From Dialister succinatiphilus YIT 11850 (GTDB lineage Bacteria > Bacillota > Negativicutes > Veillonellales > Dialisteraceae), in the NCBI RefSeq assembly GCF_000242435.1, contig NZ_JH591188.1, positions 260,498 through 324,497 of the forward strand: a stretch of DNA of 64,000 bases, in the 5' to 3' direction. The notes under the pieces are model-generated. The model was not told the DNA's origin, did no database searches, and saw only the letters and a list, made by a program, of their open reading frames with translations. The position numbers and the translations under genes were made by a program. Every line of letters begins with the position of its first letter. Position 1 is the stretch's first letter. This document shows positions 7,556 through 15,951 of this stretch, piece after piece.

Positions 7556-9955
7556 ATGGACGCAAGAGAAAATGCTTATGTTTTATGGTTTGATGAACTG
7601 CACAGAAAGGATGTAGCACTGGTAGGCGGGAAGTCTTCTTCCCTGGGTGAACTGACCACCTCCACCGGTGTTCCCGTTCCCTACGGATACGCTACCACAG
7701 CTCATGCATACCGCTATTTCATGGAAACCACGGGACAGAACAAGAAGATCCATGAACTGCTGCAGGATCTGAAAGACGTGGAAGATTCTGTGGAACTTCA
7801 TGAAGTCTGCACCAAGATCCGTGAAAGCATCGTTTCCGCTGAAATGCCGGAAGACCTGGCCAAAGCCATCGGCGACGCTTACGAAGAACTGGCTAAAAAA
7901 GTGGACCAGGAAAACCCCTATGTGGCTGTCCGCTCTTCCGCCACTGCCGAAGACCTGCCGGATGCTTCCTTTGCAGGCCAGCAGGATACCTACCTCAATG
8001 TCACCGGCCGTGACATGGTAATCCGCAAGGTGAAGGAATGCTACGCATCCACCTTTACCGACCGTGCTGTATACTATCGCGCAAAGAAACATTTCGACCA
8101 TGAAAATGTAGCCCTTTCCGCTGCTGTCCAGATGATGGCCGATTCCAAGGTGGCCGGCGTCATGTTCACCGTGAACATTGCCAACGGCGACGATTCCTGC
8201 GTCATGATCGAAGGCTCCTGGGGCCTTGGGGAATACGTGGTCCAGGGCACTGTGACACCGGATAATTTCATCGTCAACAAAGCAGACCTTACCATTAAAT
8301 CCCGCATTGTGAATGAAAAGTCCATTGAACTGGTGCGTAAGCCCGGCGGCGATGTAGAAGAAAGAAAGGTGCCCGAAGAGCTGGCTAAATCCCAGGCTCT
8401 CACCGATGACCAGGTAGTGAAACTGGCAAGCTATGCCAAAGCCATTGAAAAACACTATGGCTGCTACATGGATATGGAATGGGCTGTAGACCACCAGGAC
8501 CGCATCTGGATCCTCCAGGCCCGTCCGGAAACTGTATGGTCCAAGAAGAATAAAGAAAAGAAAGCTGGAAATGGAGAAGTGAAAATGACAACTGATCATA
8601 AGGTACTGGTTAAAGGTCTTCCTGCAAGCCCGGGAATGGCAGCAGGCAAATGCCACGTAATTACAGATCCGAAAGATATTGATGAATTCCAGGAAGGCGA
8701 AGTCCTCGTTACCACCATGACCTCCCCGGACTGGGTACCGGCCATGAAGAAGGCTGTTGCCATTGTAACTGATGCCGGCGGCATGACCTGCCATGCATCC
8801 ATCGTTTCCCGTGAACTGGGCATCCCCTGTGTGGTAGGCACCAAGAGCCGCAGCGTGGAAGCCACCAAGGTACTGAAATCCGGTCAGGACATCACCATTG
8901 ATGCCCAGAACGGCGTAGTCTATGAAGGCATTGTAGAAGACCTGGTGAAGAAGGACGAACCGAAACAGGCAGCCGGCGCAGCAGGCACCACCGTTGTGGC
9001 AGCTGAATACTTCGCACCCACCGGCACCGGCGTCATGATGAACCTGGGCGATCCGGACCTGGCTGACAAATACGCAAGCCTCCCCTGCGACGGCATCGGC
9101 CTGATGCGTGAAGAATTCATCTGGACCACCTTCATCCATGAACATCCGCTCTACCTCATCGAACAGGGCAAACCGGAAAAAGTCATCGACATGCTGGCCG
9201 AAGGCATTTCCAAAGTATGCCGTGCCCTGGCTCCGCGGCCCGTGGTACTCCGCTTCTCCGACTTCAAGTCCGGCGAATACAGAAACCTCAAAGGCGGCGA
9301 CAAATACGAACCGGTAGAACCGGCTGACCTCCTGGGCTGGAGAGGCGCATCCCGCTACTACGATCCCAAGTACACCGCAGCTTTCCGTCTTGAACTGAAA
9401 GCTGTCAAGAAAGTCCGTGAAGAATACGGCCTGAAGAACCTGAACTGCATGATCCCCTTCTGCCGCACCGTAGCAGAAGCAGCCAAAGTCACTGCCATCA
9501 TGAAAGAAGAAGGACTGGAAAGAGGTCCGGACTTCAAACTCTTCCTCATGGCTGAAATCCCGTCCAACATCATTCTGGCTGACCAGTTCAACCAGTACAT
9601 CGACGGCTACTCCATCGGCTCCAACGACCTGACCATGCTCATCCTGGGCTGCGACAGAAACAACGACACCGTGTCCGCCCTCTTCGATGAAAGAAATCTG
9701 GCCATCAAGAGAGCTGTCCGCCACCTCATCGCCACCGCCCACAAAGACGGCAAGACCGTTTCCATCTGCGGCCAGGCACCTTCCGTATATCCTGATTTCA
9801 CCGAATTCCTGGTAAAGAGCGGCATCGACTACGTATCCGTCAACCCGGATATGGTGAAGGCCACCAAGAGAAATGTGGCCCGCATTGAACAGAGACTCAT
9901 GCTGGACGCTGCTACCGGAAGAGGTCTGAAAGAAGTAGAAGACTACAACTGGTAA
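7556..9955 (+). CDS. ppsA: phosphoenolpyruvate synthase
   Basis: Converts pyruvate + ATP + water to PEP + AMP + phosphate, the entry step to gluconeogenesis from pyruvate. Domains in order: an N-terminal ATP-grasp-like nucleotide-binding domain (about 1-340, with VGGKSSSLGEL and AVRSSATAEDLPDASFAGQQ), a swivelling phosphohistidine domain with GGMTCHASIVSRELG whose His (codon 8792-8794) carries the phosphate, and a C-terminal TIM-barrel PEP/pyruvate domain (GIGLMREEF, then GSNDLTMLILGCDRN and CGQAPS). Its total of about 800 aa fits PEP synthase rather than PPDK (about 880). The second of two ATGs is chosen for its 6-base distance from AAGGAGG. Two regulator genes that control such enzymes follow directly. 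Confidence 0.93.
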   Translation: MDARENAYVLWFDELHRKDVALVGGKSSSLGELTTSTGVPVPYGYATTAHAYRYFMETTGQNKKIHELLQDLKDVEDSVELHEVCTKIRESIVSAEMPEDLAKAIGDAYEELAKKVDQENPYVAVRSSATAEDLPDASFAGQQDTYLNVTGRDMVIRKVKECYASTFTDRAVYYRAKKHFDHENVALSAAVQMMADSKVAGVMFTVNIANGDDSCVMIEGSWGLGEYVVQGTVTPDNFIVNKADLTIKSRIVNEKSIELVRKPGGDVEERKVPEELAKSQALTDDQVVKLASYAKAIEKHYGCYMDMEWAVDHQDRIWILQARPETVWSKKNKEKKAGNGEVKMTTDHKVLVKGLPASPGMAAGKCHVITDPKDIDEFQEGEVLVTTMTSPDWVPAMKKAVAIVTDAGGMTCHASIVSRELGIPCVVGTKSRSVEATKVLKSGQDITIDAQNGVVYEGIVEDLVKKDEPKQAAGAAGTTVVAAEYFAPTGTGVMMNLGDPDLADKYASLPCDGIGLMREEFIWTTFIHEHPLYLIEQGKPEKVIDMLAEGISKVCRALAPRPVVLRFSDFKSGEYRNLKGGDKYEPVEPADLLGWRGASRYYDPKYTAAFRLELKAVKKVREEYGLKNLNCMIPFCRTVAEAAKVTAIMKEEGLERGPDFKLFLMAEIPSNIILADQFNQYIDGYSIGSNDLTMLILGCDRNNDTVSALFDERNLAIKRAVRHLIATAHKDGKTVSICGQAPSVYPDFTEFLVKSGIDYVSVNPDMVKATKRNVARIEQRLMLDAATGRGLKEVEDYNW

Positions 9956-10000
9956 TCAGGCCAGATTCCGCAGCCTGACGAATATGACGAATATTCTGTA

Positions 10001-10032
10001 AGCCGGGGCTGCTCTGCAGCCCCGGCTTCTTA
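10001..10032 (+). terminator. very stable hairpin after ppsA
   Basis: AGCCGGGGCTGC / GCAGCCCCGGCT, a 12-bp perfect stem with a 3-base loop, is followed only by tctta, not a long T-run. It may be a partial terminator that lowers transcription into the downstream regulator genes, or an mRNA-protecting hairpin. Confidence 0.6.
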
Positions 10033-10057
10033 CTACAGCGAAAAGAAAGGAGTCAAC

Positions 10058-10690
10058 ATGCAGCTCACCAGCCGCCAGAAAGAAATTACCCGCATTGTGC
10101 GGGAAAACGGCCCCATCACCGGTGAAATGATTGCAGAACGGCTTCACGTGACCAGAAGCGCCCTTCGCGGCGACCTGGCAGTCCTTCTCTCGGGAGAAGT
10201 GATTGCTGCCAGACGCCGTCTGGGCTACTACTACCTTGGCGGCGGAGAGGACCCTGCAGCAGCAGAAATCCGCTCCTGCACCGCCGAAGCCTGTATGTCC
10301 CGCCCCGTCCTGGTGAATGCCGATTCCAATGCCTACGATGCCGCTGTCCTTCTTTTCACCGAAGACATAGGCACCCTCTTCGTAGGAAAAGAAGACGATG
10401 TACTGGGCGTGGTATCCCGGAAGGACCTTTTGAAATCCGCCATGGGCCGGGAAGACCTGGCCAAAGTGCCCATTTCCATGGTCATGACATCCCGCTCCAA
10501 AATGATTTACGCAGAGCCCGACGAAGACATGGTTTCCATTGCACAGAAACTCATCGATTACGAAATCGACTGCCTGCCCGTAGGCACCTTCAGAGATGTG
10601 GAGGGAGAAAGGAAATTCCAGCTGAAAGGCCGGATTTCCAAAACCAATATTACCCGCCTTTTCCTGGAACTGGGAAAAGGCAGAAGATAA
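10058..10690 (+). CDS. ccpN: CcpN-family transcriptional repressor (HTH + paired CBS domains)
   Basis: A DNA-binding regulator of gluconeogenic genes. The N-terminal winged helix-turn-helix (about 1-60) includes ITGEMIAERLHVTRSALRGDLAVL. Two CBS motifs follow (about 75-135 and 140-200), the usual nucleotide-sensing module; each has the typical Met-x-x-x-x-Val/Met opening (CMSRPVLVNAD and VMTSRSKMIYAEPD). Its 210-residue length matches CcpN of Bacillus subtilis, where the gene is also followed by the PPDK/PEPS regulatory protein. Here the pair sits directly behind ppsA, the likely target. An aaaggag ribosome binding site is present. Regulation of ppsA by this protein is inferred from family and location. 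Confidence 0.88.
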   Translation: MQLTSRQKEITRIVRENGPITGEMIAERLHVTRSALRGDLAVLLSGEVIAARRRLGYYYLGGGEDPAAAEIRSCTAEACMSRPVLVNADSNAYDAAVLLFTEDIGTLFVGKEDDVLGVVSRKDLLKSAMGREDLAKVPISMVMTSRSKMIYAEPDEDMVSIAQKLIDYEIDCLPVGTFRDVEGERKFQLKGRISKTNITRLFLELGKGRR

Positions 10691-10703
10691 GGAGGCTAAG
10701 CCC

Positions 10704-11531
10704 TTGAATAAAATACCGGAAGTCTATGTGGTTTCTGATTCCCTGGGCGATACGGCAGAAAGCGTGGCCAAAGCCACCATCAGCCAGTTTGATGAAGACA
10801 TAGACATTGTGCGGGTCCCCTTCATCCGCCATGCGGAACAGATACAGAAAGTCATAGAAGAAGCAGCCCAGCACCACGCCGTGGTCTGCCACACCCTGGT
10901 GAGCCCGGAACTCCGCCAGACCTTTGAAAAAATGGCAGAAGCAAAAAACGTACGGTATGTGGATATCCTGGGACCCATGATGGACATGGTGGGATCCATT
11001 TCCAGCACCAAACCCAGAATGAAACCGGGAATTATCCATAAACTGGATGAAGAATACTTCCGCAAAGTGGAAGCCATCGAATTTGCGGTAAAATACGACG
11101 ACGGCAAAAACCCTGCCGGCTTCTCCAAGGCCGATGTGGTTTTGATCGGCGTGTCCCGTACCTCCAAAACACCGCTGTCCATGTACATGGCCCACAAGAA
11201 ATACAAAGTAGCCAACCTTCCTCTGGTACCGGAAGTGCCGCTGCCGGAAGAAATCTTCCACATTCCGCCTTACCGCATTATCGGCCTCATTATCGACCCC
11301 TACAAACTCAATACCATCCGGAGCGAACGAATGAAAGCCCTGGGCTTCTCCGGCACTGCCAACTACACCGACATTGCCCGCATAGAAGATGAACTCTCCT
11401 ACGCCAAGGAAGTCATGCGCCAGCTCCACTGCATGGTCATCGACGTATCCAACAAGGCCATCGAAGAAACGGCCAGCCGCATCATGGCCATCGTCCAGAG
11501 AAACAAAGAACTCTACGGCGATAAATACTGA
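10704..11531 (+). CDS. ppsR: pyruvate-phosphate dikinase / PEP synthase regulatory protein (bifunctional Ser/Thr kinase-pyrophosphorylase)
   Basis: Reversibly inactivates PEP synthase or PPDK by ADP-dependent phosphorylation of a Thr next to the catalytic His, and reactivates it by phosphate-dependent removal. It is a DUF299 family member of 275 residues. VVSDSLGDTAESVAKA is the conserved N-terminal segment and GVSRTSKTPLSMYMA is the P-loop-like motif. The start is TTG at 10704, with a ggagg site 9 bases before it and only 13 bases after the ccpN stop. Because ppsA heads the cluster, PEP synthase rather than PPDK is the probable substrate. The arrangement links transcriptional control by CcpN and post-translational control of one enzyme. 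Confidence 0.92.
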   Translation: MNKIPEVYVVSDSLGDTAESVAKATISQFDEDIDIVRVPFIRHAEQIQKVIEEAAQHHAVVCHTLVSPELRQTFEKMAEAKNVRYVDILGPMMDMVGSISSTKPRMKPGIIHKLDEEYFRKVEAIEFAVKYDDGKNPAGFSKADVVLIGVSRTSKTPLSMYMAHKKYKVANLPLVPEVPLPEEIFHIPPYRIIGLIIDPYKLNTIRSERMKALGFSGTANYTDIARIEDELSYAKEVMRQLHCMVIDVSNKAIEETASRIMAIVQRNKELYGDKY

Positions 11532-11540
11532 CAAGGAAAA

Positions 11541-11575
11541 GACTGCAGAGACAGAAAACTCTGCAGCCTTTTTTG
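11541..11575 (+). terminator. terminator after ppsR
   Basis: CTGCAGAG / CTCTGCAG stem with an A-rich loop, followed by ccTTTTTTg; it ends the ccpN-ppsR unit. Confidence 0.88.
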
Positions 11576-11599
11576 CGTCCCATGCTTTGCTGAAAGGGG

Positions 11600-12305
11600 G
11601 GCAGCGGCTAATCACCAGAATGCCTATCATGGCCTATGACATAGAAAGCCAAATCCGTAACGCTGACTTCTTAGGGACACGCCCTTTTGGGGCGTGAGGG
11701 TTCAGGTGCCTTCGGCGCCCGGGTTCTATCGTTCATGTGCTGCGCACCGAACGATGGGTTCGGCCCACAGAGCGGGCTGGTTCAGAGGGGAGTTTTATAT
11801 ACCGCTGCCTGGGGCAGCGAAAACCGTACAACCGCCCTGACGGGCGAGGAAATGCATTCCCCCTTTGGTGGCTGGCGCCACCACTTTTCCCCCCGCAAGC
11901 GGGGGCACTATGGATGCTTAGCCATGGAGCCATGTCTCCGCAGGAAAGCATAGAGCAATTTATTCTGTCCCCCGGATGGGGGAAAGTCCGGCGCAGCCGG
12001 ATAAGGGGGAGCCGCGCAGCGGCTAATCACCAGAATGCTTACTATGCCATATGACACAGAAAGGTAAATCCCGTAACGCTGACTTTATAAGCATTGCCCG
12101 CAGGGCAATCCGCCACCCTCAGCGCCGTAGGCGCTGTCGCCCCCTGAGCGAAAGCGAACATAACCCTTCTACACAACCCGCGGCGCCAGCCGCGCCCCTT
12201 TTCTTTAAAATCTGCGGCGAAGCCGCCACCACCACCCTCTGAACCTTTTGAACCTTCTGAACACTCTGAACCCTCGCGCCCTTTGGGCGCGTCTCTGACC
12301 CATCC
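11600..12305. repeat. spacer with composite hairpin element copy 3 and modules
   Basis: A partial ggctaatcaccagaatgc...CGTAACGCTGACTT module is at 11607-11671. The composite element is at 11701-11836. A ttccccctttggtggctggcgcc module is at about 11855-11905. The full ggctaatcaccagaatgc, ttactatgccatatgacac and CGTAACGCTGACTTTATAAG module is at 12019-12100. The TGCGGCGAAGCCGCCACCACC module is at 12211-12232, followed by gaaccttttgaaccttctgaac repeats and GCGCCCTTTGGGCGC (12278-12292). No gene up to the tRNA. Confidence 0.8.
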
Positions 12306-12361
12306 CGCAAAACCTACTGGCAAAAGCGGCCCAGATATGATATCATGATAAGGTAACTGAT

Positions 12362-12435
12362 GCGGGTGTAGTTCATCGGTAGAACGCCAGCTTCCCAAGC
12401 TGGACAGGAGGGTTCGACTCCCTTCATCCGCTCCA
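12362..12435 (+). tRNA. tRNA-Gly(CCC), CCA encoded
   Basis: The cloverleaf reads clearly: acceptor GCGGGTG/CATCCGC, D-arm GTTCATCGGTAGAAC, anticodon stem CCAGC/GCTGG with loop TTCCCAA, so the anticodon is CCC at 12394-12396 (Gly). The T-arm is AGGGT TCGACTC with its partner stem, with discriminator T and encoded CCA. A terminator follows 10 bases later. Confidence 0.93.
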
Positions 12436-12445
12436 GAAGATAAGG

Positions 12446-12488
12446 GAACTGTGAAGAAAGGGCGATCCATTCTTCACAGTCTTTTTTT
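12446..12488 (+). terminator. terminator after tRNA-Gly
   Basis: ACTGTGAAGAA / TTCTTCACAGT stem followed by seven T. It belongs to a recurrent terminator cassette also seen at 15100, 26893, 47107 and 54764. Confidence 0.9.
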
Positions 12489-12551
12489 ATGTTCTAAAGA
12501 ACAGCATTCCTTCCTGGAAAGAGGTATGATGAAGAAAACTTTGAAATTCTA

Positions 12552-12580
12552 TTTACAATAATTACTTTAAGTAATATAAT
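12552..12580 (+). promoter_or_regulatory. promoter of the small secreted protein gene
   Basis: -35 TTTACA (12552-12557), 17-bp spacer, -10 TATAAT (12575-12580). This is a near-consensus housekeeping promoter 47 bases upstream of the start codon. Confidence 0.75.
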
Positions 12581-12626
12581 GGCATAAACAGCCAATTCAT
12601 TGGCTGCAGGAAAGGAGTAGATAGAA

Positions 12627-12920
12627 ATGAAAAAAATTACCATGGCTCTCGCAACTGCAGGAATCGCATTGTCCTGCATTTCCATGGGCGTACAGGCCGC
12701 TGACGGCACCGCCGCCGGAGATCCGGGAAGAGACTGGCGCATTGCCCTTTATAACGCTGAAAAGAAAGGCCAGCCGGATCAGAACCAGGATATCCACCTC
12801 TCGGCTCAGCAGAAGGCAGATGTGGAATCCAATAAGGATGCTGTGCAGAAAGCCGATGTGAATGACGTGCACCAGCAGGGCAGAGATTGGAGAATTGCCC
12901 TGAAGAACGCTGGTAAATGA
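12627..12920 (+). CDS. small secreted protein with two GRDWRIAL motifs
   Basis: A 97-residue protein of no recognised family. It has a clear Sec signal peptide (MKKITMALATAGIALSCIS, cleavage probably after VQA near residue 24). The mature part of about 73 residues is hydrophilic, rich in Gln, Asp and Lys, and framed by two copies of the same motif: GRDWRIALYNAEKKG near its start and GRDWRIALKNAGK at its very end. The spacing and near-identity suggest a duplicated binding or cleavage motif, or a small peptide released from both ends. It has a strong promoter, an aaaggag site and its own terminator, so it is likely abundant in the periplasm or secreted. Confidence 0.75.
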   Translation: MKKITMALATAGIALSCISMGVQAADGTAAGDPGRDWRIALYNAEKKGQPDQNQDIHLSAQQKADVESNKDAVQKADVNDVHQQGRDWRIALKNAGK

Positions 12921-12951
12921 TTTTTCTAGTATTTTAAAACCCTGACTGAGA

Positions 12952-12982
12952 AAATGCCGGACCTGGGTCCGGTATTTTTTCG
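12952..12982 (+). terminator. terminator of the small secreted protein gene
   Basis: ATGCCGGA / TCCGGTAT stem followed by six T, about 30 bases after the stop. Confidence 0.85.
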
Positions 12983-12995
12983 CAGTTTATGCGGC

Positions 12996-13023
12996 TTGTT
13001 TCCCTTTTTTAAAAGTGTATAAT
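12996..13023 (+). promoter_or_regulatory. promoter of the diguanylate cyclase locus
   Basis: -35 TTGTTT (12996-13001), 16-bp spacer, -10 TATAAT (13018-13023), 46 bases before the ATG. Confidence 0.55.
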
Positions 13024-13068
13024 GGAACCGTAATAGGAAGGTATCCTGGTTTTTAATGAAAGGCCGGT

Positions 13069-14852
13069 ATGATGATGTGTAGAATCAGGTGGATTGTGAA
13101 ATCACTGAGCTTACCCGTTATGATAGCCGGCCTTTTGCTGACCTTTGGCCTGGACTGCTTTCTTTATATCAGTCACCAGCAGAAGGAAGGGGAAATCTTT
13201 ACGCCCTATGCCATCCATCGACTGGAGGGCATAGACGGCATGGTGAAATGGTAGGATGTGGTAACCAAGATTATGGCCTCCGAGCTGGAGGCTGACCCGG
13301 CAGACTACATGGCCCATCTCCAGGAACCGGCCATGGTGATGGCCATGAATCCCATGATCCGGAGCATCCAGATTCTGCCGGAAAAGGGAGAACCGGTGGT
13401 GTTTACGGCGGAAGATACGAGAAAGATGGATTTTCCCCGCTTCCTGGAAGGTTCCTTGAAGAAGGCTGCGGACACGGCGCGCATGGAACACCGGCTGGTG
13501 CTGGTGGACTCTCTGGACCTGGGACTTCCCTATAAAATGATGGCCTTTCTGCGCCCTGTGTACCGTCATGACGAGAATGGCAACGAATCCTTCTGGGGCT
13601 ATATTATACTGGCCGTAGAGCAGCGCCGGGTCATGAGCACTGCCAATATTTCCAATCTGGGCGCCCAGCAGCTGGACTTCAGCCTCTATCACCGCTATGG
13701 CTGGGAAGATACTCCGCATCTGGTGAAGGAGCGGGGCATGACGGAACAGGGGAATCCCCATGCGGAAAGAATCATTGCCGGAGATCTGTGGTCCATTGTG
13801 CTGCGGCCCCAGGGAGCCACATTAACTGGCTGCTTCTCTTCTTCGCCACCATATCAGGCTTTTCCCTGACCACCCTCATTGCCTTCCTTCTCAGGAAAAA
13901 TGGGGTGCTGAAAAAGGCCAATGGTGACCTGAAGCGGAGCGGCGGCAGGGATCCTTTGACCGGCGTGTTTAACCGCAAAGGCGGCGACGAGGCGGTGGCG
14001 GACTATATGAAGGCCCATGCCGGCCAGAAAGCGATGGTGCTGGCTCTGGATATCGATAACTTCAAGCTGGTGAACGATGTGTACGGACACAGCGTAGGCG
14101 ACGAAGCCCTGAAAACGCTGGTCCGGGATATGAGGGAAACCTTCGGCGAAGAATCCATCATCACCCGAAATGGCGGCGATGAATTCATTCTTTTCCGCCC
14201 CTACGAGGACTTGAGCTCCATTACCAGAGCCATGGATGATTTTACCCAGACTCCCCATACCTTCATGGCCGAGAAGAGGGAAGTGAAATTTTATGCCTCC
14301 CTGGGCTGCGCTGCCTATCCGGAACAGGGCGATTCCTACGGTAATCTCTGCATTCGCGCCGACTATGCCCTTTACGGAGCCAAGCTCAATGGCAAGGCCG
14401 GCTGGCGCCAGTTTGACGGTTCCATTACGGTTACTGACAAACGGTCCCAGTTCGGTTTCAACCTTACCGATGTGGCCGACCATCTTCCCGGCGGCATTCT
14501 GGTACTGAAGGCCACGAAAAAAGGAGAAATCCTCTTTGCCAACAAGGTGATGGTGGACCTTCTGGAATGTGACGACTACGAAGACTTCACGAAATACACC
14601 GGCGGCACCTTCTTCTCTGTGGTCCATCCCGATGACAGAGATCCCATGAAAAAAGAATTCCACCGCCAGCTCTCCAGGACGGATAATCCGGGACAGATTG
14701 ACTTCCTTTCCTTCCGCATGGTGACGAAAAAAGGCCATATCATCGAAGTAGACGATGCGGCCAGAAAGTTCAGGAATCCTTTCTATGGAGACCTCTACTA
14801 TGTATACCTTTACGCCAGACAGGACCGGCTGAAAATCACGGGAAAGGAATAG
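13069..14852 (+). pseudogene. membrane diguanylate cyclase (Cache-like sensor, GGDEF, PAS), disrupted by one stop and one frameshift
   Basis: The parts in order are those of a c-di-GMP synthase: a first membrane helix (SLPVMIAGLLLTFGLDCFLY), an extracytoplasmic sensor-like domain (about 13180-13800), a second membrane helix (WLLLFFATISGFSLTTLIAF), a GGDEF domain (RDPLTGVFNRKGGDE ... DIDNFKLVNDVYGH ... RNGGDEFILF) and a C-terminal PAS-like domain. Two lesions break it. A TAG at 13252-13254 lies in the frame of the first helix and the sensor. Then the frame shifts at the G-run 13812-13814, where one extra G would restore QGSHINW and join the sensor to the second helix. The catalytic domain itself is intact in its own frame. 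An ATG at 13788 could produce a helix-plus-GGDEF-PAS protein, so residual activity is possible. Sequencing error at the G-run is an alternative for the second lesion only. Confidence 0.75.
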
Positions 14853-14913
14853 GGGACTCCTAAGCTGGTGATGGGGCGGTGAAGAAATACATGAATGACA
14901 CAGATACGATTTC

Positions 14914-15056
14914 GCCCGTCATTTCGACCGAAGCGGAGTGGAGAAATCTCACGCCCCATGGTACAGGGAGCATAGCGGCAGGAGTTCTCTCGGCTCAGAG
15001 TCTCGAGAGCCCGGATCTTTCTCCCATACCGGCAGGTTTCTCCGCTCGAGATGACC
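14914..15056. repeat. interspersed element with GTCATTTCGA / TCGAGATGAC ends
   Basis: It begins gtcatttcgaccgaagcgg and ends gctcgagatgac; the ends are inverted repeats with one mismatch in ten. The inside carries ggagaaatctc and ctcggctcagagtct blocks. The same element recurs at about 26678-26832 and, inverted, at 22925-23074 and 23269-23505. Its translation (VISTEAEWRNL) is a frequent spurious protein in databases, a mark of this widespread bacterial repeat. The rest of 14853-15346 holds only a terminator hairpin. Confidence 0.8.
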
Positions 15057-15099
15057 TATGGGCCTACATCTTGCCATCAGAAAACCGTTATGGAAAAAA

Positions 15100-15142
15100 A
15101 GGCTGTGAAGAAATGATTTGCATGTCTTCACGGTCTTTTTTT
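15100..15142 (+). terminator. recurrent terminator cassette
   Basis: GGCTGTGAAG ... CTTCACGGTC stem followed by seven T. The left arm carries the aaatgatt sequence common to the cassette. No intact gene lies directly upstream; the c-di-GMP pseudogene ends about 250 bases before. Confidence 0.75.
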
Positions 15143-15346
15143 GGTGGGAGAAATTCCATGGGGCTGCGAAGTGATGGCACACTCTGGAAGTTTCCTGCCC
15201 ATCTTGTCACATCCATGCCTTTGGGGCATAAATTTCTGTAAAAACAAGGTATTGGATAGGAAGAAGGCCTTTTCCTATAATAAGGAGAAAGGGTAAAAGT
15301 ACTACTCTGGAATAAAAGGGTTGTGAATTGAAACAGGAGGTTTACT

Positions 15347-15937
15347 ATGTGGAAAAAAGCAGTCATGGGAATGGCAGTGGCAGCAGCGGCCTTGACAATG
15401 AGCGCCTGCGGCGGCGCCTCTCAGGGGAGCGGCAGTTCATCAGGAACGGCCGTGCCCCAGGGAAAGTCCATTGTGGTGTACTATTCCGCCAGCGGCCATA
15501 CGAAGCAGGCGGCGGAAACCATTGCCAAAGAGACAGGCAGTGATCTCTTTGCCATTACGCCGAAGGTGCCTTATACGGAAGCGGATCTGGACTACAATAA
15601 CAGCAGCAGCCGGGTGTCCATGGAACATAAAGACAGCTCCATCCGTCCGGAATATACGGGCGATGCAGCCAACTGGGATGATTACCGGGTCGTGTACCTG
15701 GGATATCCCATCTGGTGGGGCGAAGCGCCGGCCATTGTATATACCTTTACGGAACATCACAGCTTTGAAGGCAAAACAGTGATTCCCTTTGCCACCTCCT
15801 ACAGCAGTCCCCTGGGAGACAGCGGGGAAAACCTGGCCCGGGCTGCCAAAACAGGCACCTGGCTTCCCGGTGAATGCTTCACCGGCGGCGGGAAAACCGA
15901 TGATGTGCTCGGGTGGATTCATTCGTTGAAGAAATAA
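15347..15937 (+). CDS. flavodoxin-domain lipoprotein
   Basis: A 196-residue lipoprotein. The signal peptide ends in the lipobox LTMSAC (Cys about residue 21), followed by a Gly/Ser-rich linker, so the domain is anchored outside the cytoplasm. The flavodoxin fold shows VVYYSASGHTKQAAETIAK, the FMN-phosphate loop, and YLGYPIWWGEAP, the isoalloxazine-contacting loop. Family members are FMN-dependent electron carriers or quinone/NAD(P)H-dependent reductases. An aggagg site precedes the ATG. A cupin and a carboxymuconolactone-decarboxylase-like protein follow closely; such a trio suggests extracytoplasmic redox handling of small aromatic, quinone or peroxide compounds, though the substrate is unknown. 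Confidence 0.85.
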   Translation: MWKKAVMGMAVAAAALTMSACGGASQGSGSSSGTAVPQGKSIVVYYSASGHTKQAAETIAKETGSDLFAITPKVPYTEADLDYNNSSSRVSMEHKDSSIRPEYTGDAANWDDYRVVYLGYPIWWGEAPAIVYTFTEHHSFEGKTVIPFATSYSSPLGDSGENLARAAKTGTWLPGECFTGGGKTDDVLGWIHSLKK

Positions 15938-15951
15938 GAAAGACGCACCCC

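Noticed and set aside
7583..9742. 719-codon open frame antisense to ppsA
   Set aside because: It mirrors the codon pattern of ppsA, has no ribosome binding site and no family motifs.
13240..13260. Programmed readthrough or pyrrolysine/UAG recoding at the diguanylate cyclase stop
   Set aside because: A separate frameshift lies downstream in the same gene, so decay is simpler; no recoding element was seen.
14879..15241. 120-codon ORF containing STEAEWRNL
   Set aside because: Translation of a TIR-type repeat element and a terminator, a known source of spurious proteins.
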